This document shows positions 28,601-36,358 of a stretch of 64,000 nt of DNA, in pieces. The stretch comes from Pseudomonas sp. MYb60 (GTDB taxonomy: Bacteria > Pseudomonadota > Gammaproteobacteria > Pseudomonadales > Pseudomonadaceae), in the NCBI RefSeq assembly GCF_002979555.1, contig NZ_PCOZ01000006.1, positions 330,094 through 394,093 on the forward strand, in the 5' to 3' direction. Every line of letters starts with the position of its first letter. Within the stretch, counting starts at the first letter, position 1. The translations under genes and the position numbers were made by a program. The notes beneath the pieces were generated by a model. That model saw only the letters and a program-made list of their open reading frames with translations. It was not told the DNA's origin and did not search any database.

Positions 28601-28703
28601 TCATGTAGGAGAACACGCCCATCAGCAGCGCGACGAACATCAGGTACCAGACGAAGGACTGATGCTTGAGGGCCCAGTCGGATAAGTTGAAGCTCCCTTT
28701 CAT
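25638..28703 (-). CDS. triC: RND efflux permease, TriC-like
   Basis: The 1021-residue inner-membrane pump has the RND plan: membrane segment 1 (residues about 15-35), a large periplasmic loop, six segments, a second loop and five segments. The proton-relay pair is seen in GLLVDDAMITVEMM in segment 4. It exports drugs or other hydrophobic compounds using the proton gradient. Two adaptor genes directly upstream, each overlapping by four bases, match TriABC of P. aeruginosa, the triclosan pump that needs both adaptors. No outer-membrane channel is encoded here; TriABC uses the separate OpmH. Substrates in this strain are inferred. Confidence 0.86.
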   Translation of the reverse strand: MKGSFNLSDWALKHQSFVWYLMFVALLMGVFSYMNLGREEDPSFTIKTMVIQTRWPGATQEETLRQVTDRIEKKLEELDSLDYVKSYTRPGESTVFVFLKDTTSAKAIPEIWYQVRKKIDDIRGTFPQGLQGPSFNDEFGDVFGSVYAFTGDGLSMRQLRDYVEQVRAEIRSVPGLGKVEMIGQQDEVIYLNFSTRKLAALGIDQRQVVQSLQSQNAVTPAGVIEAGPERISVRTSGQFASEKDLADVNLRLNDRFYRLADIAEISRGYVDPARPMFRFNGQPAIGLAIAMQKGGNIQSFGKALHGRMDELTADLPVGVGVHKVSDQAEVVEEAVGGFTSALFEAVIIVLVVSFISLGMRAGLVVACSIPLVLALVFVFMEYSGITMQRVSLGALIIALGLLVDDAMITVEMMITRLEKGETKEQAATFAYTSTAFPMLTGTLVTVAGFVPIGLNASSAGEYTFTLFAVIAVAMLVSWVVAVLFAPVIGVHILSAKVKPHDAEPGRIGRGFNRSMLWAMRNRWWAIGITVALFVASVFSMQFVQNQFFPSSDRPEILVDLNLPQNASINETRRAVDRLEAIIKDDPDIARWSTYIGQGAIRFYLPLDQQLENPYYAQLVIVSKGLEERGELIKRLQKRLRDDFVGIGSFVQPLEMGPPVGRPIQYRVSGKDTDQVRKHAIELATLLDQNSHLGEIIYDWNEPGKVLRIDIAQDKARQLGLSSEDVAQLMNSVVSGASVTQVHDDIYLINVVGRAEDAERGTPETLQNLQIVTPNGTSIPLLAFATVRYELEQPLVWRRDRKPTITIKASVRDEMQPTDLVKQLKPDIDTFSAGLPVGYKVATGGTVEESGKAQGPIASVVPLMLFLMATFLMIQLHSVQKMFLVASVAPLGLIGVVLALIPTGTPMGFVAILGILALIGIIIRNSVILVTQIDEYERAGYTPWDAVVEATEHRRRPILLTAAAASLGMIPIAREVFWGPMAYAMIGGIIIATLLTLLFLPALYVAWYKIREPQQDQQEKRG

Positions 28704-29770
28704 CGCGGGCTGTCCTCGTCGATTTTGACTTTTTGCCCGGGTTTCAGGCTGTTCACGCCGGCAGTCACGATGCGTTCGCCGGGTTTGACGCCGCCGTCGA
28801 GCAATGCGCTGCGGCTGTCACGGCTGATGACGTGGACGTCGCGCGGTTGCACGGTCTGGCTCTGGGTGTCGAGCAGCCAGATGCGGGTCTTGCCGTCTGT
28901 TTCCTGCAACGCGCTCAGGGGCAATTCGATGCGCGGCTTTATGGCGGTGCTCAAGGTCACGCTGATCGCCGTGCCCAAGCGGAACGCCGAAGGTGTCTCG
29001 GCCAACGTCAGGCGTGCGCGACGGGTGCGGGTGGCGCTTTGGGCCTGGGGTTCGATCTCGCGCACGATGGCAGTGGTGTGCACGCTGGGGTCGAGTTGCC
29101 CGGCCACCAGAAACACCACGTCTGGCGGCAGGCGCTCAGCCAAGCCGGCGGGCAGGTCGATCACCGCTTCCTTGATGTCCGGGCGCGCCAGGGTCACCAC
29201 TTGCTGGCCGGCGGTGACCACCTGGCCGGCCTCGGCGTTCCAGGCGGTGACGATGCCAGCGTGGTCGGTGCGCAGTTCGGCGTAATTGAGCTGGTCTTTG
29301 GCTTGATTGACCGACGCCTTCGCCTGGTCGAGGGAGGCCTGGGTGGTTTTCAGGTCGGTCTGGGCGATGTCCAGCTGGGCCTGAGCGCCGACGCCCCGGT
29401 TGAACAGTTCCTGCTGCCGACGTGCGTTGGCCTGCGCATTGATGAACTGGGCCTGAACGCGGGCCAGGTCGCCCTGGGCCGCGCGCAGCTGGTTTTGTTG
29501 ATCGGTAGGGTCGAGTACGGCGAGCAAGGCGCCCTTCTCCACTTCAGCGCCCACATCCACGGCGCGACGGGCGATGCGCCCGGCCACGCGGAACCCCAGG
29601 TTGCTCTCGTAGCGGGCCTGGATGGTGCCGGCGAAGCGGCCGAGGGTTTCCTGGTCTTCGGCCTTCACCTCCATGGACAGCACCGGGCGTACCGGTTCGG
29701 GCGGTGGCTCCTCCTTGGAACAGGCCGCCAGCAGCAGGCTTGCGGCGATCAACACCGTCAGGCGCATCAT
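28700..29770 (-). CDS. triB: RND efflux adaptor lipoprotein, TriB-like
   Basis: This 356-residue periplasmic adaptor has a lipobox (LLLAACSKEE, Cys at residue 17). The order of domains is barrel-sandwich half, alpha-helical hairpin rich in Ala and Gln (residues about 95-160), barrel-sandwich half, beta-barrel and a membrane-proximal part. It overlaps triC and the next adaptor by four bases at each end. It differs clearly from the neighbouring adaptor, so the pump uses a heteromeric adaptor ring as in TriABC. Confidence 0.84.
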   Translation of the reverse strand: MMRLTVLIAASLLLAACSKEEPPPEPVRPVLSMEVKAEDQETLGRFAGTIQARYESNLGFRVAGRIARRAVDVGAEVEKGALLAVLDPTDQQNQLRAAQGDLARVQAQFINAQANARRQQELFNRGVGAQAQLDIAQTDLKTTQASLDQAKASVNQAKDQLNYAELRTDHAGIVTAWNAEAGQVVTAGQQVVTLARPDIKEAVIDLPAGLAERLPPDVVFLVAGQLDPSVHTTAIVREIEPQAQSATRTRRARLTLAETPSAFRLGTAISVTLSTAIKPRIELPLSALQETDGKTRIWLLDTQSQTVQPRDVHVISRDSRSALLDGGVKPGERIVTAGVNSLKPGQKVKIDEDSPR

Positions 29771-30849
29771 GGCTGGGCTCCTTGCTGGGCGATTTCCACC
29801 AGCATGCCGGGGTGCAGCAATTGTCCGCCGGCCACCACGACTTTCTCGCCGCCCTTGAGGCCGTCGGCGATGATGACTTTACCGGTGAGGTAGCGGGCCA
29901 CCGTGACCTTGTGCAACTTCGCCTTGCCGTCGGCATCGACCAGCCATACGGCGGGCTCGCTGAGGTCTTTGGTCAGCGCGGACCAGGGCAGTTCGACGCT
30001 GGGTTTGGCCTGGCCATTGGCAGTGGCGCTCACCACCGAACCCAATTGCATGCCTTTGGGCAACGTCTCCAGCGCAATCTTGACCTGCACCGTGCCGGTA
30101 TTGGCCGCCACGGCGGGGGTCACTTCGCGGACCTTGCCCACGGCCTTGATGCTCGGGTTGTCCAGCAGGCTCACGGTGATCGGTGCATCCGGCGGCGGTT
30201 CAGCCAGCAGCGACTCGTAGACGTTGAACACCGCATCGCGCGCACCATCGCGGGCCAGGCTGAAGATCGGCACCGTGGCCTGCACCACTTGGCCCACTTC
30301 GGCCTGGCGCGCGGTGATGATCCCCGGCGCATCGGCGACCAGGGCGGTATAACCCAGTTGCTCGCGGGCATTGGCCAGTTGAGCCTGGGCAGCGGCCAGT
30401 GCACTTCGGCTGCTGCGCAAGGCGGCCTGGGCCGAATCGTATTCGCTGCGGCTGGTGTAACCCTTGGGCAGGAGTTTTTCCTGGCGCACGAAGGCCGCGG
30501 CGGTCTGCTTGACCCGCGCCTGTTCGGCCACGACCTGGGCCTGGGCGGAATCGACGTTGGTCTGTAAATCCTTGGGATCGAGTTTGGCCAGCACTTGCCT
30601 GGCGGTCACGCGATCGCCCACATCCACCATGCGCTCAATGATCTTGCCGCCCACGCGAAAGGACAGGTCGGTTTGCACACGGGCCTGGATATCGCCCGTC
30701 AAGGTGACCGCTGCGGCGAAATCCGCCGACTGCACGGTTTGCACGAACACCCGTGAATGCTGCTTGGGCTCAGGCTTTTCCTGGCCACAGCCGCCCAATA
30801 GGGTCAGTAGGCCAAGTCCTAAAATGCAGGTGGAAATACGACCGCCCAT
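29767..30849 (-). CDS. triA: RND efflux adaptor lipoprotein, TriA-like
   Basis: The 360-residue adaptor is the first gene of the pump operon. It has a lipobox (LTLLGGCGQEK), a biotinyl-lipoyl-like part (SFRVGGKIIERMVDVGDRV), an alpha-hairpin (about residues 95-160) and C-terminal beta domains. The 120-base gap to the divergent AAA ATPase gene must hold the promoter; no regulator gene for the pump is adjacent, and I see no clear operator there. Confidence 0.84.
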   Translation of the reverse strand: MGGRISTCILGLGLLTLLGGCGQEKPEPKQHSRVFVQTVQSADFAAAVTLTGDIQARVQTDLSFRVGGKIIERMVDVGDRVTARQVLAKLDPKDLQTNVDSAQAQVVAEQARVKQTAAAFVRQEKLLPKGYTSRSEYDSAQAALRSSRSALAAAQAQLANAREQLGYTALVADAPGIITARQAEVGQVVQATVPIFSLARDGARDAVFNVYESLLAEPPPDAPITVSLLDNPSIKAVGKVREVTPAVAANTGTVQVKIALETLPKGMQLGSVVSATANGQAKPSVELPWSALTKDLSEPAVWLVDADGKAKLHKVTVARYLTGKVIIADGLKGGEKVVVAGGQLLHPGMLVEIAQQGAQP

Positions 30850-30969
30850 GCAGGCTCCTTTGCGTGACGCGATAGGTCAGATGTGTATGCGACTGTGAGC
30901 TTAGTTGAGGGTTCCTAAACTGCATGCAGGCTCCCATACTCCAGCGGTCCCCCTGTTGACTGAAGACAC

Positions 30970-32130
30970 ATGCTCAAGACCCTCGCGGTGGCCAATTACC
31001 GCTCGATCAATAAATTGGTGGTGCCCCTGGACCGGCTGAACCTGATCACCGGCCCCAATGGCAGCGGCAAATCCAACCTGTACCGCGCCCTGCGCCTGCT
31101 CGCAGAAACCGCTCAGGGCGGGGTGATCAATGCGCTGGCCCGTGAGGGCGGGCTGGATTCGACTTTTTGGGCCGGCCCGGAAACCATCAGCCGACGCATG
31201 CAAAAGGGCGAGGTGCCGGTAGAGGCCAGCGTACGCCAGGGTGTCAAACGCCTGCGCCTAGGCTTCGCCGGAGACGATTTCAGCTATGCCATCTCCCTCG
31301 GGCTGCCGGAATTGACCTTGTCCTATTTTTCCCTAGATCCGGAGGTGAAGAAGGAATGCATCTGGGCCGGGCACATTTACCGCCCGGCCAGCCTGCTGGT
31401 GCAGCGTTCCGGGCCAATGGTGCGGGCGCGCGACGGGCGCAACTGGGACGTGCTGGCCCAGCACACGCCGAATTATCACAGCCTGTTCGACCAGGTCGGC
31501 AGCCTGCGCGGCTCCCCGGAGGTATTGCTGCTGCGCGAGAGCATCCGTGGCTGGCGCTTTTATGATCACTTTCGCAGCGACGCGGAGGCGCCGGTACGCC
31601 AACCGCAACTGGGCACGCGCACGCCAGTGCTGCACCACGACGGACGGGATTTGGCCGCCGCCTTGCAGACCATCCGCGAAATCGGCGACCCCGAAGCGTT
31701 GCAACGCGCGGTCAGCGATGCGTTCCCCGGTGCACGGTTGAATATCGAGCCACTGCAGGGCGGGCGTTTTGCGATCGAGTTTTATCAGGAGGGTTTGCTG
31801 CGGCCGTTGTCGGCGGCGGAGTTGTCGGACGGCACCTTGCGTTACCTGCTGCTGATCGCGGCGCTGCTGACGCCCAGGCCGCCGACCATGATGGTGCTGA
31901 ACGAGCCGGAAACCAGCCTGCATCCGGACCTGCTGCCGGCGTTGGCGCGCTTGATCATCCAGGCATCCGCGCAGTGCCAGGTGTGGGTGGTGTCCCATGC
32001 CAGCCGCTTGATTGCGGCGCTGCAGCAGGATGAGGGGTGTAATTCGATCGTATTGGAGAAGGTGCTGGGGGAGACCCGGATTGTGGGCCAGGGGATTCTG
32101 GATGCGCCGGCGTGGCATTGGCCTCAATAA
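30970..32130 (+). CDS. AAA-family ATPase, AAA_21/RecF-like, unknown role
   Basis: The 386-residue ABC-type ATPase begins with an SMC/RecF-like N-terminus (LAVANYRSINKLVVPLDRLN), Walker A GPNGSGKSNL (about residues 26-35), signature LSDGTLRYLLLIAAL and a Walker B region MMVLNEPETSLHPDLL, in which Asn stands where Asp is usual before the catalytic Glu. The final VVSHASRLIAAL holds the switch His. There is no coiled coil or nuclease domain. It stands alone, divergent from the efflux operon, without a partner gene that would mark it as a defence system. Function is unknown. Confidence 0.8.
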   Translation: MLKTLAVANYRSINKLVVPLDRLNLITGPNGSGKSNLYRALRLLAETAQGGVINALAREGGLDSTFWAGPETISRRMQKGEVPVEASVRQGVKRLRLGFAGDDFSYAISLGLPELTLSYFSLDPEVKKECIWAGHIYRPASLLVQRSGPMVRARDGRNWDVLAQHTPNYHSLFDQVGSLRGSPEVLLLRESIRGWRFYDHFRSDAEAPVRQPQLGTRTPVLHHDGRDLAAALQTIREIGDPEALQRAVSDAFPGARLNIEPLQGGRFAIEFYQEGLLRPLSAAELSDGTLRYLLLIAALLTPRPPTMMVLNEPETSLHPDLLPALARLIIQASAQCQVWVVSHASRLIAALQQDEGCNSIVLEKVLGETRIVGQGILDAPAWHWPQ

Positions 32131-32145
32131 GTGGTGGCAGGTAGG

Positions 32146-32243
32146 GCCTCATCGGCGGCAAGCCCCCTCGCACATTTGACGGTGTTCACTTATCTCTATC
32201 TGTGAACCCCATCCAGTGTGGGAAGGGGCTTGCCCCCGATAGC
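32146..32243. repeat. Paired REP copies, outward orientation
   Basis: CATCGGCGGCAAGCCCCCTCGCACA and TGTGGGAAGGGGCTTGCCCCCGAT are inverted copies with a centre containing GTTCAC...GTGAAC. They fill the gap between the AAA ATPase and the convergent binding-protein gene. Confidence 0.8.
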
Positions 32244-32247
32244 GATA

Positions 32248-33099
32248 TCAGCCCTGCCACTTACCGCCTTCAACAATCACGCTCTCAGGCTTGGTGTCAT
32301 CGCTCAGCTCTTTACGCACATACTGGTCGTACAGCTTGAGCAGGAACTTCTCCTCACCCAACTTCGCCAACTCGGCATTCACCCAGTCGCGCAGTTCGAT
32401 GTTGCCTTTCTTCACGGCCGGTGCAATCGGCGCTTCGTCGCCGAGCTTTTCTTCCAGCACGCGATAACCTGGGTTCTGCTTGGCCCAGCTGAACAGCACC
32501 AGGTTGTCCTGCGCGTAGGCATCGCCACGGCCAGCGGACAGCGCCTGCAGCGACTCGGAGTTTTTCTCGAACTTGAGCAGCTTCCAGTCCGGGTGATTCT
32601 TGGTCAGCCAGACATCGGCAGTGGTGCCCGTGGTGACGATGGTGGTGCGGGTCGCCAGGTCATCCAGGTTTTTCACCGCGCTGTCGTTGGGCACCAGGGC
32701 CTGTACCGCGACTTTCAGGTTGGGGTTGGTGAAGTCCACCGCTTCCTTGCGCTCGGGCGTTACGGTCATGTTGGCGAGGATCAGGTCGACCTTGTCGCTC
32801 TGCAGGAACGGGATGCGGCTGGCTGGCTCGACGGCGACGAACTCGACTTTGTTTTCATCGCCCAGCAGGTCCTTGGCGAATTGGCGGCCGATATCGGTAT
32901 CGAAGCCGACGTAGCGCCCGGCTTCGTTGACGAAACCGAACGGCGGCTTGTCGGTGAAAACACCCACGATCAGCTTGTCGCGCGCCTTGATCTTGTCGAG
33001 GTAGCTTGCGGCGGCAACCGGTTTTGCAGGCTCTTCGGCCTTTTTATCGCAGCCGGCGAGCAGGGCGACGGCAAACAGTGGCAGCAGTAGTTTTTTCAT
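32248..33099 (-). CDS. Amino-acid-type ABC transporter substrate-binding lipoprotein
   Basis: The 283-residue family-3 solute-binding protein has a lipobox (LLAGCDKK, Cys at 17) and the fold seen in LIVGVFTDKPPFGFVNEAGRYVGFD and LILANMTVTPERKEAVDFT. It is a polar amino acid or cystine-type binder; the exact ligand cannot be told. It is the last gene of a four-gene operon (two permeases, ATPase, binding protein), overlapping the ATPase by four bases. Confidence 0.87.
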   Translation of the reverse strand: MKKLLLPLFAVALLAGCDKKAEEPAKPVAAASYLDKIKARDKLIVGVFTDKPPFGFVNEAGRYVGFDTDIGRQFAKDLLGDENKVEFVAVEPASRIPFLQSDKVDLILANMTVTPERKEAVDFTNPNLKVAVQALVPNDSAVKNLDDLATRTTIVTTGTTADVWLTKNHPDWKLLKFEKNSESLQALSAGRGDAYAQDNLVLFSWAKQNPGYRVLEEKLGDEAPIAPAVKKGNIELRDWVNAELAKLGEEKFLLKLYDQYVRKELSDDTKPESVIVEGGKWQG

Positions 33100-33872
33100 A
33101 TCAGCTCCAGTTCCTTGGTTTTCTTAGGCAGTGTTGAAACAAAGGAGAACTTCTCCAGGAACTGCTGCGCGCGTGCGGTTTGCGGGTTCGTAAAGAATGC
33201 CTCGGGGGTGTTGTGTTCGAGGATGCGACCGGCCTCCATGAACACCACGCGGTCAGCGACGGCGCGGGCGAAGGCCATTTCGTGGGTGACGATCAGCAGG
33301 GTCATGCCATCGCGGGCCAGGCCTTGAATGACCTCCAGCACTTCCTTGACCATTTCCGGGTCGAGGGCGGCGGTGACTTCGTCAAACAGCATGACCTGGG
33401 GGTTCATGCACAGCGAACGGACGATGGCGATGCGTTGCTGCTGGCCACCGGAAAGCTGACGCGGGAAGGCGTCGCGCTTGTCGGCCAGGCCTACGCGCTC
33501 CAGCAGTTTCACCGCTTGCTCGCGGGCTTCGCGGGGGTCGCGCTTTTGCACTTTCAGCGGGCCGAGCAGGATGTTGTCGAGCACGCTCATGTGCGGGAAC
33601 AGGTGGTAGCTCTGGAACACCATGCCGATGTCCTGGCGCACCTCGCGCCAATCGGTTTTCGGGCCCAGCAGCTCGTTGCCGGCAAAGCGCAGGCTCCCGC
33701 TGTGGGCCACCTCCAGTCCGTTGAGGCAACGCAGCAAGGTGCTTTTGCCGCAGCCGCTGGGGCCGAGGATCACCACCACTTCGCCGCTCTGCACGCTCAG
33801 GTCGATGCCCTTGAGCACCTGCGCCTCGCCGAAGAATTTGTTGAATCCCTGAAACTCGATCAATGCGCTCAT
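33096..33872 (-). CDS. Amino-acid ABC transporter ATP-binding protein (GlnQ-like)
   Basis: The 258-residue ATPase has Walker A GPSGCGKST, signature [17 protein letters not shown], Walker B VMLFDEVTAALDPE and VTHEMAFARAV. Note DEVT rather than the usual DEPT in Walker B, a common variation in this group. It overlaps its neighbours by four bases on both sides. It powers the importer encoded here. Confidence 0.9.
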   Translation of the reverse strand: MSALIEFQGFNKFFGEAQVLKGIDLSVQSGEVVVILGPSGCGKSTLLRCLNGLEVAHSGSLRFAGNELLGPKTDWREVRQDIGMVFQSYHLFPHMSVLDNILLGPLKVQKRDPREAREQAVKLLERVGLADKRDAFPRQLSGGQQQRIAIVRSLCMNPQVMLFDEVTAALDPEMVKEVLEVIQGLARDGMTLLIVTHEMAFARAVADRVVFMEAGRILEHNTPEAFFTNPQTARAQQFLEKFSFVSTLPKKTKELELI

Positions 33873-34528
33873 GCTTGGGCCCAGCGCCGTTCCAGCACCT
33901 TGGAGGCGGCCGACAACGGGTAGCAGATAAAAAAGAAAAACAGGAACAGCACGCCGTAGATCAACACTGACTCGTAGGTGCGTTCGATGATTTGCTGGCC
34001 GACCTTGATTACGTCCACCACGCCGATCAGCACCGCCAGGGAGCTGGTCTTGATGATGCGCGTGTAGACGTTGATGGTCGGCGGTGTCATGCGCTTGAGG
34101 GCCTGGGGCAGCAGCACGTAGCCGTAGAGTTGCGGGGCCGAAAGACCAATCGACAAGCCCGCTTCGCGCTGGCCACGGGGCAGCGAATGCAACGCACCGC
34201 GCACCACTTCGCCCACTTCACTGGCGCCCCACAGCGACAGCACCAGCACGGCGCACCAGAAACTCGGAATGCTCAGGCCGAAGAATATCGGCAAGCCAAA
34301 AAACAGCAGGTACAGCCACACCAGCACCGGAATCGCGCGGAACAATTCCAGGTACACCCGCAGCACGGCGTTGATCAGCCGGTTGTTCAAGGTGCGCAGC
34401 ACGCCGTACAACACGCCGCCGACGGTGCTGAAGGCAATACTCAGGAATGAAATCGACAGGGTTTGTGCAGCGCCCTTGCCCAGTTGCGGCAACGACACCC
34501 ACAACAACTCAAGACCCGAACTGGCCAT
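33869..34528 (-). CDS. Amino-acid ABC transporter permease, second subunit
   Basis: The 219-residue His/Glu/Gln/Arg-family permease has FRAIPVLVWLYLLFFGLPIFFG and the EAA loop REAGLSIGLSAPQLYGYVLLPQA. It overlaps the upstream permease gene by 20 bases, an unusually long overlap, and the ATPase by four. The two permeases probably form a heterodimer. Confidence 0.88.
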   Translation of the reverse strand: MASSGLELLWVSLPQLGKGAAQTLSISFLSIAFSTVGGVLYGVLRTLNNRLINAVLRVYLELFRAIPVLVWLYLLFFGLPIFFGLSIPSFWCAVLVLSLWGASEVGEVVRGALHSLPRGQREAGLSIGLSAPQLYGYVLLPQALKRMTPPTINVYTRIIKTSSLAVLIGVVDVIKVGQQIIERTYESVLIYGVLFLFFFFICYPLSAASKVLERRWAQA

Positions 34529-35174
34529 GCTGGAGCCTCCTTTCCAGGCGGCTGAGCAGCAGCGACAGCGGCAAGAACAACAGCACGCAGATCAGCGTCA
34601 ACACGGCGAGCATTTCGTAGGTCTTGTAGTAGAGGGCGATGTAGCTCTTGGTGGTGTAGAGAATCTCCGGCACCGCCACGGCGGAGACCACGGTGGTCTC
34701 CTTGAGCAGGAAGATGAAATTGGCGAATAGCGCCGGCAGGCTGAGGATCCCGGCCTGCGGCAGAATCACATGGCGCAGCAGTTGCCAGTCAGAGAGGCCG
34801 ATGGACTTGCCCGACTCGATCTGCGCCTGCGGCACCGCTTCCACACCGGCGCGCAGCACTTCGGTGAGGTAGGCGCCGCCGAGGAAGGTCATGGTGATGA
34901 TCGCGGCCCAGAACCCTGAAATATTGAAGCCCAGGGCCGGCAGCGCGAAGTACACGAAGAACAGCTGGATCAGCAGCGGCGTGTTGCGCGCCAACTCCAC
35001 GTACAGCGCCACCAGGCGCGACAGGTAGGGCGTGCGAAACACCAGCAGCGCGGCGTTGATCAGCGCCACCAGCAGGGAGGTGGCAATGGCGATCAGGCCC
35101 ACTTGCAGCGTCACCCCCACGGCTTTCAGAAACGCCGGCAAGGTGCTGAGGATAAATGCGAAATCGAAGGTCAT
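34509..35174 (-). CDS. Amino-acid ABC transporter permease, first subunit
   Basis: The 221-residue permease shows ARNTPLLIQLFFVYFALPALGF and the loop IESGKSIGLSDWQLLRHVILPQA. It is the first gene of the four-gene importer. The 212-base region upstream to the metQ terminator is AT-rich (TATAAAAACAATAATTTAAATA), consistent with a regulated promoter. Context among sulfur genes suggests a sulfur-containing amino acid as ligand, which is inference only. Confidence 0.88.
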   Translation of the reverse strand: MTFDFAFILSTLPAFLKAVGVTLQVGLIAIATSLLVALINAALLVFRTPYLSRLVALYVELARNTPLLIQLFFVYFALPALGFNISGFWAAIITMTFLGGAYLTEVLRAGVEAVPQAQIESGKSIGLSDWQLLRHVILPQAGILSLPALFANFIFLLKETTVVSAVAVPEILYTTKSYIALYYKTYEMLAVLTLICVLLFLPLSLLLSRLERRLQHGQFGS

Positions 35175-35385
35175 CGGAGGTCCAAAACGCCGCAGGGGTA
35201 ATGCGACGTGCGCGGTTCGATCCGGCGTGGGTAACGCCGGGTAGCGCCAACTTTAAAGGTATAAAAACAATAATTTAAATACCAAAATAGCATATTGATA
35301 TCACTCAAAAACCTAACCGCTTTGAGCCTGTGCAACACCCGTGGGAGCACGTCAGCTTCCACAGTTTTGACCTTATTCCAGAGCA

Positions 35386-35421
35386 TAAAAAACGCCGACG
35401 CTATGCAAGCCGCCGGCGTTG
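35386..35421 (-). terminator. Rho-independent terminator of the lone metQ gene
   Basis: On the minus strand AACGCCG and CGGCGTT pair around a 16-base loop and are followed by TTTTTAT. It lies 28 bases past the metQ stop and separates metQ from the amino-acid importer operon. Confidence 0.7.
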
Positions 35422-35448
35422 AAACCTTGAAGGGGGTTTTGGGTTACA

Positions 35449-36231
35449 TCAGAACGCTGGCAGTACAGCGCCGCTGTATTTCTTCTCGATGAACGCTTTG
35501 ACTTCCGGGCTGGTCAGGGCCTTGGACAGTTTCTGGATTGCATCGCTGTCCTTGTTGTCCGGACGCGCTACCAGGTAGTTCACATACGGAGAATCGGCAC
35601 CTTCGATCAACAGCGCGTCTTTGGCTGGGTTCAAGCCAGCTTCCAGCGCGTAGTTGGTGTTGATCAGGTCCAGGTCAACCTGGTCCAGCACGCGTGGCAG
35701 CAGGGCCGATTCCAGCTCTTTGAACTTCAGGTTCTTCGGGTTGCTGGCGATGTCTTTCGGGGTGGCCAGGGCGTTTTTCGGGTCTTTCAGGGTGATCACG
35801 CCGGCCTTTTGCAGCAGCAACAGGGCACGGCCGCTGTTGGAGCCTTCGTTAGGGATGGCAACGGTCGCGCCATCCTTGAGCTCGGAGATGTTCTTGATCT
35901 TCTTCGAGTAAGCGCCGAACGGTTCAACGTGCACGCCGACCACGGTGGTCAGGTTGGTGCCTTTACCTTTGTTGAAGTTTTCCAGGTACGGCAGGGTCTG
36001 GAAATAGTTGGCGTCCAGACGCTTCTCGGCGACTTGTACGTTGGGCTGTACATAGTCGGTGAAGACTTTGATCTGCAGGTCCACGCCTTCTTTGGCCAGG
36101 GTTGGCTTGATCAGCTCGAGGATCTCCGCGTGCGGGATCGGGGTGGCGGCAACCACCAGCTTCTCGTTGGCCTGGGCAAAGCCTGCAGTCAGGGCAGCCG
36201 CCAGTGCGGTAAACAACAGAACCTTTTTCAT
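35449..36231 (-). CDS. metQ: Stand-alone MetQ/NlpA-family substrate-binding protein
   Basis: The 260-residue protein has a signal peptide (MKKVLLFTALAAALTAGFAQA) and the NlpA fold (VAATPIPHAEILELIKPTLA, then LDANYFQTLPYLENFNKGKG). It lacks a lipobox. It is closer to classical MetQ than the copy at 19978. No MetN or MetI gene adjoins it and it has its own terminator, so it must serve a transporter encoded elsewhere, or share one. The upstream region has TTTATTC/ATTCCCG elements resembling other sulfur promoters here. Confidence 0.88.
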   Translation of the reverse strand: MKKVLLFTALAAALTAGFAQANEKLVVAATPIPHAEILELIKPTLAKEGVDLQIKVFTDYVQPNVQVAEKRLDANYFQTLPYLENFNKGKGTNLTTVVGVHVEPFGAYSKKIKNISELKDGATVAIPNEGSNSGRALLLLQKAGVITLKDPKNALATPKDIASNPKNLKFKELESALLPRVLDQVDLDLINTNYALEAGLNPAKDALLIEGADSPYVNYLVARPDNKDSDAIQKLSKALTSPEVKAFIEKKYSGAVLPAF

Positions 36232-36358
36232 GCAGTGTCCTTATCGGAATTCCGGGGGCGTCTGAGACGACCGTTTTTATATGGTGTGCCAGCGAAGTGC
36301 TATCGCGGCGTGGGTGTGACAATACCTAGATTTTTTATTCCCGAACAATATCTTTTAT

